This document shows, piece after piece, positions 17,241-25,297 of a stretch of DNA of 64,000 bases. The position numbers and the translations under genes were made by a program. The notes under the pieces are model-generated. The model had not been told where the DNA came from. It did not search any database and saw nothing but the letters and a program-made list of their open reading frames with translations. The stretch covers positions 186,001 through 250,000 of the forward strand of contig NZ_JAJFAX010000005.1 in NCBI RefSeq assembly GCF_019710475.1, given 5' to 3'. This DNA is from Glycomyces sp. TRM65418. GTDB lineage: Bacteria > Actinomycetota > Actinomycetes > Mycobacteriales > Micromonosporaceae. Each line of letters opens with the position of its first letter. The first letter of the stretch is position 1.

Positions 17241-18647
17241 ATGTCGAAGAGCCAGCGAATCGCCTACGCCTGCGGCGCCTGCGGCGTCCGCGTCCCCAAG
17301 TGGGTCGGGCAGTGCCCCGACTGCGGCGAATGGGGATCGATGGAGGAGACGGCGGCCCCGCCGCGCCAGAGCGTCGGCGGCGGCGGCTCGGCCGCACCGA
17401 GCGCGCGGCGGCCCGCCAAGCCCGCGATGCGCATCGGCACCGTCTCCGCCGCGCAGGCCGCGAGCCTGCCCACCGGCATCGGCGAGTTCGACCGCGTCAT
17501 GGGCGGCGGCCTCGTCCCCGGCGGCGTCACGCTCATCTCCGGCGAGCCCGGCGTCGGCAAGTCCACGCTGCTCCTCGAGGTCGCCCACCGCTTCGGCGAG
17601 GCCGGGTACGGCAGGGCGCTCGTCGCCACCGGCGAGGAGTCGGCCGCGCAGGTGCGCCGCCGCGCCGACCGCACCGGGTGCCTCTCCGAAGAGCTCTACC
17701 TCGCGGCCGAGACGGACCTGGGCGCGGTGCTCGGCCACGTCGAGGACGTCAAGCCCTCGCTGCTCATCCTCGACTCCGTGCAGACCGTCATCGCCCCCGA
17801 CACCGACGGCGTCCCCGGCGGGGTCACGCAGGTCAAGGCCGTCGCCAGCGCGATCACCGCGGAGGCCAAGGCGCGCGACATGGCGGTGATCCTCGTCGGC
17901 CACGTCACCAAGGACGGCGGCATCGCCGGGCCGCGGGCCCTGGAGCACCTGGTCGACACGGTGGTCCACTTCGAAGGCGACCGGCATTCGATGCTGCGGC
18001 TGCTGCGCGGGGTGAAGAACCGCTTCGGGCCGGCCGACGAGGTCGGGTGCTTCGAGATGACCGAGGACGGCATCATCTCGCTGGCCGACCCGTCGGGGCT
18101 GTTCCTGGACGACGCGCCGACCGAGCCGACGCCGGGCACGTGCGTGACGGTGACGATGGAGGGCCGCCGGGCGGTGCCGGTGGAGGTGCAAGCGCTGCTG
18201 GGGAAGTCGGTGAAGGACGGCGCGATCCCGCGGCACACCGTGTCGGGTCTGGACCAGGCGCGGTTGAACATGGTGCTGGCGGTGCTGACGCGGCGCGGCG
18301 GGATGCGGCTGCTGGACCGGGAGGTGTACGCGACGACGATCGGCGGGATCCGGGTGCGCGAGCCCGCGGTGGACCTGGCGCTGGCGTTGGCGCTGGTGAG
18401 CGCGGAGCAGGAGATCGCGGTGAGCGCGGACCTGGTCGCGATCGGCGAGGTGAGCCTGACGGGCCAGGTGCGGCGGACGGTGAACGCGGACCGGCGCATC
18501 GGCGAGGCGGCGCGGCTGGGCTTCAAGACGGCGATCGTCCCGAAGGGATCGGTGGCCGAGCGGCACCGGGGGATCGAGGTCGTCGAGGTGGAGACGATCA
18601 ACGACGCGAAGCGAGCGGCGGCGAGGACCTGGGCGAGGAGAGGCTGA
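17241..18647 (+). CDS. radA: DNA repair protein RadA
   Basis: 468 residues. The N-terminal four-Cys zinc finger (YACGACGVRVPKWVGQCPDC) is followed by a RecA-like ATPase with Walker A GEPGVGKS, the RadA signature KNRFG and a C-terminal Lon-like domain. RadA is a helicase that promotes branch migration in recombination. TAGGCT lies 6 nt before the ATG and there is no ribosome site, so it is probably leaderless. The usual neighbour disA is not next to it here. Confidence 0.97.
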   Translation: MSKSQRIAYACGACGVRVPKWVGQCPDCGEWGSMEETAAPPRQSVGGGGSAAPSARRPAKPAMRIGTVSAAQAASLPTGIGEFDRVMGGGLVPGGVTLISGEPGVGKSTLLLEVAHRFGEAGYGRALVATGEESAAQVRRRADRTGCLSEELYLAAETDLGAVLGHVEDVKPSLLILDSVQTVIAPDTDGVPGGVTQVKAVASAITAEAKARDMAVILVGHVTKDGGIAGPRALEHLVDTVVHFEGDRHSMLRLLRGVKNRFGPADEVGCFEMTEDGIISLADPSGLFLDDAPTEPTPGTCVTVTMEGRRAVPVEVQALLGKSVKDGAIPRHTVSGLDQARLNMVLAVLTRRGGMRLLDREVYATTIGGIRVREPAVDLALALALVSAEQEIAVSADLVAIGEVSLTGQVRRTVNADRRIGEAARLGFKTAIVPKGSVAERHRGIEVVEVETINDAKRAAARTWARRG

Positions 18648-19097
18648 GCGGAATCGGCCGGCGCTGACGCCCGGGCCGTCGCCCTGCACGGGCCGGCACG
18701 ATCGCCCTCGCGAGCCTCGGATCCGGTCGGCGCCGTCTCCTCGGGAGGCCCAGCGCTGACGTCCGGGCATCGCCCCCGCGCGACTCGGCCGGGGCAGTGG
18801 CCATCCCCTTCGCGAGACCCGGCGCGGCGCGGGCCTCGGCGACCGGTCCCGGCACGGCCGGGGCCGCCGCTGCCGCGGACCGGCGTGATCGGCCACTGTC
18901 GACGGTGTGTGACCGGCGCCTCGGGGGCGCCGAACGCCGGATTGTCGTACCCCTCGGGCGCCGTGGAACACCGGGGCCCGACCCGAGGCCCCCAGCGGTC
19001 GCCGGCGTGCCCGCGCACCGGTCGACGTACTGAGGATCGACGTGCGGCCGATCGCGCCGGGCCGCTCAGGGACCCGGCAGGTCAGCGGCGCGGCAGA
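18648..19097. other. Intergenic region after radA
   Basis: About 450 bp between convergent genes, GC-rich, with degenerate short frames. No credible gene seen. Confidence 0.45.
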
Positions 19098-21836
19098 TCA
19101 GAGGCCCAGTTTGGCGAGGTCGTTGCGCGAGGAGACGCCGAGCTTCGGGTAGGCCTTGTACAGGTGGTACCCGGCCGTCCGCGGGCTGAGATACAGCTGC
19201 TCGCCGATCTCGCGGTTGCTCAGGCCCGCCGCCGCGAGGCGCACCACCTGCAGTTCCTGCGGGGTGAGCTTGTCGGCCAGATCCGGGGCCGCCGCCACCG
19301 GGCCCGCGTCGCCCGCCGCGCGCAGCTCCCGGCGGGCCCGCTCGGTCCACGGCTCCGCGCCGAGCCGCTCGAACACCGCCGCCGCCGAACGCAGCCGGCT
19401 CTTGGCCTCGTTCACGCGCCGCGCCCGGCGCAGCCACTCCCCGAGCAGCAGATCGGTCCGCGCCGCCTCGAACGGGAACCGGTCGTCCTCCTTGTGGAGC
19501 GCGGCGGCCCGCTCGTAGTGGACCCCGGCCTCCTGGTCGCCCGCGAGCAGGCCGCGGCACCGTTCGACCTGGGCCTGCAGATGCGCCTGACCGCTCGCCT
19601 CGGCCCACTGGACGAACCAGTCGAAGGCGTCCGCGACGCGTTCGACCCCGCCGGTGCGGACGGCGGCCTCGACGGCCACCGGCACCAGCGTGAGCGCATC
19701 GCCCGGCGCGTTCGATTCGAGGTGGCCCGCCAGACGGTCCAGCGCTTCCTCGTGGCGGCCCAGCGAGAAGTCGAGCAGCGCCAGCGCGGTGTCGATGGCG
19801 ACCGAAGTGTCCCCGGGCGAGTCGGCCTGGGCCGCTTCGATGATCGAGCGGGTCCGCTCCTCCTCGCCGCGGTAGGCGGCGGTCATGGCGAGGAGGTGGG
19901 CGCGGGCCTTGACGGGGCCGATGCGCTGCCCGAGTTCGACCGAGAGGTCCATGGCGTTCTCGGCGAGCGCCTCGGCGTCGCGCCACCGTCCTCTGCGGAA
20001 TTCGGTGATGCCGTTGAGGACGAGTGCCCGCGGCAGGGCCGCGGCAGCGCCGGTCTGGCGGGCGAGCCGGACGGTCTCGGCGGCGGTCTGCTCGGCGGCG
20101 TCGATGTCGCCGATGAGGAGCTGCCACCAGGCGACCATCGCGCGGTTCTCGGCGGTCACCGACTCGCCGAAGCCGACGTGGATGTCGATGAGCCGCCGCA
20201 GGGCCGCGACCGATTCGGCGATGGTGACGGTGCAGGAGCGGTTGAAGCCGGCGGTCGCCGTGGCGAGGTCGCGCACCCACGGCGAGTGCTCGATGCCGAG
20301 GCGTTCGGCGTGTTCGGCGGCGACTTCGGCGCGGGAGAAGTCCCCTGCCTGCCAGGCGAGTTCGACGGCGCGGAAGAGGGGGTACCCGGCGGCGTCGGGC
20401 TGGGCGGCGGTGTAGTGGTCGGCCGATTCCATGTAGAGCCGGTAGGACTCGCGGACGTCGTTCTCCCAGGCGGCGACCTGCGCGGCCACCAGGGTGGCGC
20501 GGGCCAGGATTCCGCGGTCCTCTGTGTACCGTCTGATCTGCACGAGTAGTTCGCGGGCCTTGGGGCCGTTGCCCGCCGCGACGGCGGCTTCGGCGGCGCG
20601 AAGGAGCCTGCGGCCGCGTTCGGCGGCGTCGGGGGTGAAGGCGGCGGCGCGTTCGAACACCGTGTACTCGAAGGCGTGCCCGCCGCAGCCGGCGCCGCAC
20701 GCGGCCGAGGCCTCCAGGGCGGCGGCGACGGCCTCGTCGGGGCCGGTCGCGGCGGCGGCGAGGTGGAAGACGCGCCGGGGGTCGTCCGGTTCCATGACGT
20801 CGGCGAGGACCTGGTGGGCCTCGATGCGGCGGAACACCGGCGCGCCCTGGTAGGCGGCGGTGCGGATGAGCGGGTGCCCGAACGTGAAGCGGCCGTTGCC
20901 GTAGTGCACGAGCTCGTCGGCCTCGGCCGGGGCGAGGTCGGTGAGCTGCGCGCCGAGCTTCGCGGCGGCGTCGAGGACGAGGGCGGTGTCGCCGCCGTCG
21001 TCGGCGGCGATGAGCAGCAGCAGCGTCCGGGTCGCTTCGGGCAGGCGCTCGATGCGGTCGCCGAAGACGTGCTTGAGGCGGCTCGTGGTCGAGGCCGTGC
21101 CCGACGTCCAGTCGACGGCCATGCGCGCGTCCGAGTCGACGGCGGGCAGTTCGAGCAGCGCGAGCGGGTTGCCTTCGGCGGAGCGGAGGATCTGGTTCCT
21201 GGCCGGCTGGGGCAGCCCGTGGAGGCGTTCGGCGAGGAGCGACGCGGCCGCCTCGTCGTCCAGGGGCCCCAGGACGAGCTGGTCGAGGCCGGGGGTGGGG
21301 AAGTCCGGGGCGTAGCCCTCGCGCACGGTCAGCAGCATCGCGACCGACTCGGCCGCGAGGCGCTTGGCGACGAAGAGGAGGACGGCCGCCGAGTCCGGGT
21401 CGAGCCAGTGGGCGTCGTCCACGATGCACAGGACGGGCCGGTGCGCGGCGGCCTCGGTGAGGAGGCTCAGTGCGGCCAGGCCGACGGTGAACCGCAGATC
21501 GCCGGGCGGGGCGCCCTTGTCGGGGGCCGCCTCCAGGCCGAGGACCCGCGAGAGCACGCACGCGTGGTGCTCGGGGACGGCCTCGAGGTGCCCGGCGAGG
21601 GGCAGCAGGAGCGCCTGGAGGCCCGCGAAGGACCAGGCGTGCTCCGATTCGACGCCGGTGCAGCGCAGCACCGTGAAGTCGTCGGCGGTCTCGGCGGCCG
21701 CGGCGACCAGGCTCGACTTGCCGATCCCGGCCTCGCCGCGGACGACCAGCGCCGAGCCGCGGCCCGCCCGGGCGGCGGCCAGGCGGTCGGCGAGGGCGGC
21801 GGTCTCGAAGTCGCGTCCGTACAGCACGCGACCAAC
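19098..21836 (-). CDS. LuxR-family regulator of the large ATP-binding (LAL) type, paralogue 1
   Basis: 912 residues. It starts LYGRDFETAALADRL, has Walker A GEAGIGKSSLV near residue 30 and Walker B-like VLCIVDDAHWLD, then a long helical repeat (TPR/MalT-like) region. It ends in a LuxR helix-turn-helix with LTPQELQVVRLAAAGLSNRE and SPRTAGYHLYKAYPKLGVSS. LAL proteins activate transcription after ATP and ligand binding. GTG 21836 is chosen because TACCGT lies 7 nt upstream and the family N-terminus begins here. It resembles the protein at 25298-28159 throughout. Confidence 0.92.
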   Translation of the reverse strand, partial: VGRVLYGRDFETAALADRLAAARAGRGSALVVRGEAGIGKSSLVAAAAETADDFTVLRCTGVESEHAWSFAGLQALLLPLAGHLEAVPEHHACVLSRVLGLEAAPDKGAPPGDLRFTVGLAALSLLTEAAAHRPVLCIVDDAHWLDPDSAAVLLFVAKRLAAESVAMLLTVREGYAPDFPTPGLDQLVLGPLDDEAAASLLAERLHGLPQPARNQILRSAEGNPLALLELPAVDSDARMAVDWTSGTASTTSRLKHVFGDRIERLPEATRTLLLLIAADDGGDTALVLDAAAKLGAQLTDLAPAEADELVHYGNGRFTFGHPLIRTAAYQGAPVFRRIEAHQVLADVMEPDDPRRVFHLAAAATGPDEAVAAALEASAACGAGCGGHAFEYTVFERAAAFTPDAAERGRRLLRAAEAAVAAGNGPKARELLVQIRRYTEDRGILARATLVAAQVAAWENDVRESYRLYMESADHYTAAQPDAAGYPLFRAVELAWQAGDFSRAEVAAEHAERLGIEHSPWVRDLATATAGFNRSCTVTIAESVAALRRLIDIHVGFGESVTAENRAMVAWWQLLIGDIDAAEQTAAETVRLARQTGAAAALPRALVLNGITEFRRGRWRDAEALAENAMDLSVELGQRIGPVKARAHLLAMTAAYRGEEERTRSIIEAAQADSPGDTSVAIDTALALLDFSLGRHEEALDRLAGHLESNAPGDALTLVPVAVEAAVRTGGVERVADAFDWFVQWAEASGQAHLQAQVERCRGLLAGDQEAGVHYERAAALHKEDDRFPFEAARTDLLLGEWLRRARRVNEAKSRLRSAAAVFERLGAEPWTERARRELRAAGDAGPVAAAPDLADKLTPQELQVVRLAAAGLSNREIGEQLYLSPRTAGYHLYKAYPKLGVSSRNDLAKLGL

Positions 21837-22183
21837 GGTACCGTCGCCGTTCGGGATCGCCAGGTCCGCGGACCGGGTCTTAGGACGAAGTGACCAGGAG
21901 GGTCGGACCGCGGGCCGGTCCGTGCGCGGCCCCGGCAGGGGACCGCCCGGCCACCCGACCCCGGTCTCGGCAATCGGGTCGAGGCCGTCCGGACCGCACC
22001 TCCCGGCGGCCGGCCCCCGGTCCGGGGGATCGGGCCGGGTCCGTCCGGGCCGGTCGCCGTCGCGGAACGACCGCCGGCGCGCCAGGGCGCGGCGTCGCCG
22101 TTTCGCCGACGCCGCAACGGGGTCGGCGTTCGTGGAGGCGACCGGCCCCACGGGCGCGGAGGCCCCCGGTGTCGCCGCCGGCC
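21837..22183. other. Intergenic region between LuxR and FMN reductase genes
   Basis: About 350 bp of GC-rich sequence holding the -10 box of the LuxR gene at 21844-21849. No further gene seen. Confidence 0.45.
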
Positions 22184-22786
22184 TTAGAAGGGGCTCGGCA
22201 TCGGGGTCGCGGCGCGCGCGTTCGCCAGGGCCCGCGACCACCAGTGCAGCTCGTCGAGCAGCGTCTTGGCGGCCGGTTCGTGCTCCTCGAACTTCGTGAA
22301 CTCGCCGCGCTCGTCGAAGTGCTGGTAGAAGCGGGGGAACGCGATCGAGTTGCGGATCGTCATGGTGCGCAGCTCGGGGAAGATCTGCCGCAGGTGCTGG
22401 GCGGCGTTCTGGCCGCCGGAGATCTTGCCGCCGTAGGTGACCATGGCGACGGGCTTGGCGGCCCACTCGTTCATGTAGAAGTCGATGGCGTGCTTGAGGG
22501 CCGCCGGGATCGACAGGTTGTACTCCCCCGCGACCACGATGAACGCGTCGGCGCGGTGGAGGCGCTCGGAGAGGGCCGCGACGGGGGCGGAGAGCTCGCC
22601 GTCGGTGGACCACATGTCCCGTTCGCTCATGTGCTGCGGGAGGTCGGCGTCGAGCAGGTCGATCAGGTCCACGTCGAAGCCGCCGTGCCGCTCGGCGACG
22701 CCGGCGATCCACTTCGCGGGGACGGGGGCCCAGCGGCCCTCGCGGGTCGACCCGATGATGACGCCGAGGTTGAGTGTGTCGCTCAT
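22184..22786 (-). CDS. NADPH-dependent FMN reductase-type flavoprotein
   Basis: 200-residue flavodoxin-like protein. The FMN phosphate loop reads GVIIGSTREGRWAP, and the flavin-contact segments are VVAGEYNLSIPAALKHAID and MVTYGGKISGGQNAAQHL. Members reduce quinones, azo dyes or chromate with NAD(P)H. The physiological substrate is unknown. ATG 22786 follows GAAGGAACGGAACC. The gene is divergent from the MFS transporter at 22967, so they may share control. Confidence 0.9.
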   Translation of the reverse strand: MSDTLNLGVIIGSTREGRWAPVPAKWIAGVAERHGGFDVDLIDLLDADLPQHMSERDMWSTDGELSAPVAALSERLHRADAFIVVAGEYNLSIPAALKHAIDFYMNEWAAKPVAMVTYGGKISGGQNAAQHLRQIFPELRTMTIRNSIAFPRFYQHFDERGEFTKFEEHEPAAKTLLDELHWWSRALANARAATPMPSPF

Positions 22787-22966
22787 GGTGGTTCCGTTCC
22801 TTCGGACTTCGCGGTTGAGGAGGTCGAAGCTACGAACGGTCCGACGGGGGCGACATCTGTCGACCGACTGGACGCCGACTGGACCGCGCGGCGACTGAAG
22901 GCCGGTCGGTCGGACCGGTCGCCGAGCAGATGCCGCGCCGGTCGCCTCCCTCTTAGCGTTGCGCCC

Positions 22967-24349
22967 ATGTCTACCGCAGCAGCGGCCCTGGAGGCCGCAC
23001 CCGCACCCGCCGCGACGACCCGGTGGCCGGCGATCCTGGCCGTCGGGTTCGCGCAGCTCGTCGTCGCCGGCGGCATGTCGAGCCTCGCCGTCGGCCTCCC
23101 GCCGATCCGCACCGAGTTCGCCGTGACCGAGGCGGCCACCGCCTGGGTCCTGCTCGCGTACGCCCTCCCGATGGGCGCGGTCGCGATCGCCGCCGGCCGG
23201 CTGGCCGACCGCGCCGACCTGCGGGCCGTCGCCGTGTTCTCCATGGGCGCGCTCATGATCGGCTCGGTCGGGGCGGCGCTCGCCCCGACCTTCCCGCTCC
23301 TGCTGGCCGCCAGGGCGCTCGGCGGCCTGCTCGGCGGACTCCTGTTCGGCATGACCGGGCGGATCATCGTCACGTCGGCGGCCGCGCACCAGCGCGGCCG
23401 GGCCATGTCGGTCATCGCGCTGCTCATGACGATCGGCGGCATGGGCATGGTCGGCGCGGGCGGATTCATCATCGCCGCGTTCGACTGGCGCGGCCTGTTC
23501 TGGGTGTTCGCCGCACTGTCGGCGGTCGCCGTGGCCGGCCTGGCGCTGACAGTGCCCAGCAACGGGACGGGCCTGCCGCGGCCGGACCGGGCGCTCCTGG
23601 TGGACACCGCCACCTCCGGCGGGGCGATCGCCGCGTTCCTGCTGGCCTTCGAGTACCTGGACTCCGCGCCGTGGATCTCGCTCGCGGCGTTCGGGTCGAG
23701 CGTCGCCCTGGCGGCGGTGTGGATCCGGCAGCCCTCCTCGGGGCCGACGGTGGCGCTGGTGCGTTCACCGGTGATCGCCGGGGCGCTGCTGTCGCTGACG
23801 CTCCTGTCGGCGGTGACGGGCCTGCTGAACTTCAGCATCCCGTTCCTGATGACGGACGTGCAGCAGGTGCGCCCGGAGCTGGTGTCGACGGTGATGCTGA
23901 CGTTCATCGGCGGGGTCGGGCTCATGACGCCCCTGGCGGGGTGGCTGGCCGACCGGTTCGGGCCCGGGCGGGTCTCCCTGGCGGGGGCCGGGCTGGTGGT
24001 CGCGGCGATCGCGCCGCTGCTGTTCGTGGACGCCTCGACCGGCCTGGTCGACCTGGGCGCGCGGATCGCGGTGCTGGGCTTGGCGTTCGGGGTCTTCAAC
24101 ACGCCGATGAACACGCAGCTGCTGGCGTCGGCGCCGCCGGAGCAGTCCGGGACGGCGGGGGCGTTCATGGCGACGACGCGGACGATCGGCACCTCGCTCG
24201 GTCCGGTCGTGGCGGCGCTGATGTGGGGCCTGGGGACGACGCCGGTGGACGGCTACCGGCTGTCGGCGTGGACGATCGCCGGAATCCTGCTCCTGGGCGC
24301 GGCGCTCCAGGCGACGACGAAGCCGTGGAAGACCCCGCCCTCCGCTTGA
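22967..24349 (+). CDS. Major facilitator superfamily transporter, 12-helix exporter type
   Basis: 460 residues with twelve predicted helices. The loop 2-3 motif is GRLADRADLRAV and the second-half copy is GWLADRFGPGRVS. It resembles drug- or metabolite-efflux MFS proteins. TAGCGT lies 7 nt before the ATG, giving a leaderless start. The FMN reductase and the LAL regulator behind it may form a response unit. The half-length MFS-like gene at 28361 occupies the same position relative to the second LAL regulator. Confidence 0.92.
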   Translation: MSTAAAALEAAPAPAATTRWPAILAVGFAQLVVAGGMSSLAVGLPPIRTEFAVTEAATAWVLLAYALPMGAVAIAAGRLADRADLRAVAVFSMGALMIGSVGAALAPTFPLLLAARALGGLLGGLLFGMTGRIIVTSAAAHQRGRAMSVIALLMTIGGMGMVGAGGFIIAAFDWRGLFWVFAALSAVAVAGLALTVPSNGTGLPRPDRALLVDTATSGGAIAAFLLAFEYLDSAPWISLAAFGSSVALAAVWIRQPSSGPTVALVRSPVIAGALLSLTLLSAVTGLLNFSIPFLMTDVQQVRPELVSTVMLTFIGGVGLMTPLAGWLADRFGPGRVSLAGAGLVVAAIAPLLFVDASTGLVDLGARIAVLGLAFGVFNTPMNTQLLASAPPEQSGTAGAFMATTRTIGTSLGPVVAALMWGLGTTPVDGYRLSAWTIAGILLLGAALQATTKPWKTPPSA

Positions 24350-24403
24350 GCGACCGGCAAGACCGGACGGCGGCCCGACGATCGCGCTACGATCGAGACA
24401 CAC

Positions 24404-24441
24404 CCAATTCGCATGTGCCGCATCTTGCACATGCGAATTGG
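24404..24441 (+). promoter_or_regulatory. Large inverted repeat: probable toxin-antitoxin operator
   Basis: Perfect 14-bp arms, CCAATTCGCATGTG (24404-24417) and CACATGCGAATTGG (24428-24441), with a 10-nt spacer, directly upstream of the antitoxin gene. FitAB/VapBC complexes repress themselves through such repeats. TACGAT at 24388-24393 could be the -10 box. Confidence 0.7.
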
Positions 24442-24470
24442 TACGGCGAGGCATGCTCCTGCAGACGCAG

Positions 24471-24707
24471 ATGGCGAAAAACTTGCAAGTGCGCGATCTC
24501 GACGAAGAGGTCGTCGCCGAGCTCAAGGCTCGGGCGGCCCGCTCCCGCCAGTCGCTGTCGGCCTATGCCGCCCAGATCCTGACCGATGCGGTCGCCCGCC
24601 CGACGGCGGACGACCTGCGCGAGCGCCTCGAGGCGCTCAAAGCGCTCGGCGGCGGTGCGAGTCGCGAGGACATCCTCGACGAGGTCCGGAAGATCCGCGA
24701 AGCGTGA
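24471..24707 (+). CDS. Antitoxin, FitA/VapB-like ribbon-helix-helix protein
   Basis: 78 residues. The N-terminal ribbon-helix-helix reads KNLQVRDLDEEVVAELKARA followed by SRQSLSAYAAQIL. The C-terminal part (REDILDEVRKIREA) would wrap and block the toxin. The start could also be an ATG at 24453. The stop overlaps the toxin GTG by 4 nt, the usual antitoxin-first coupling. Confidence 0.88.
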   Translation: MAKNLQVRDLDEEVVAELKARAARSRQSLSAYAAQILTDAVARPTADDLRERLEALKALGGGASREDILDEVRKIREA

Positions 24708-25090
24708 TCGTGCTCGACAACTCGGCCCTCGTCGAGGCCACGACCGGTCAGCGCCCGCCGCCCGAGCTTCTCGACGACCTCGCCCGGCTCGAACTGCACG
24801 TCCCGCACCTACTCGACTACGAGTTCCGCAGTGCGCTGCGCGGGCTCCTCCTCGGCGGCAGGATCAGCCCAGTACGCGGCGAAGGCGCGCTCTTGGTCAA
24901 GGAATCGCTGTCGTTCCTCCGGTATCCCGAGTCGGTGACCGGCCCGCGGGCGTGGGACCTGCGGGACCATCTCAACCCTTACGACGCCAGTTATGTGGCT
25001 CTGGCCGAGCAGTTGCAATGCCCGCTCGCGACGACCGACGCGACACTCGAGCGGCAGGTGCGGACCGTGGAGCTCCGGCTCTACCGCTGA
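24704..25090 (+). CDS. PIN-domain toxin (VapC/FitB type ribonuclease)
   Basis: 128 residues. The acidic residues of the PIN active site are all visible: VLDNSALVE at the start, LLDYEFRSAL, YDASYVALAE and LATTDATLERQ. VapC toxins cut tRNA or rRNA in a Mg-dependent way; the target here is unknown. GTG start inside the antitoxin stop. The module is placed between two paralogous LAL regulator units, perhaps after insertion. Confidence 0.9.
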   Translation: MIVLDNSALVEATTGQRPPPELLDDLARLELHVPHLLDYEFRSALRGLLLGGRISPVRGEGALLVKESLSFLRYPESVTGPRAWDLRDHLNPYDASYVALAEQLQCPLATTDATLERQVRTVELRLYR

Positions 25091-25297
25091 GGCCGCCGCG
25101 AACCGCCGCTCCTCGAGGTCCTTGCCGCGATCGCGGCGGGAGTCGGCCCGGCGATCTCGACGCAGTCGCAGAGATGACGGGCACTCGCCGTTCTCGGCCT
25201 CGGCCATGACCGCGTACCAGTGGCCGTCGCATTCGGCCAGTGTCGAAGCGCGCATGACGACATGTCGATTCCCCGCACATGCCGAGGTCCGCGCGCC

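Noticed and set aside
25100-25297. Possible extra gene between toxin and LuxR paralogue 2
   Set aside because: Short frames only, no ribosome site.
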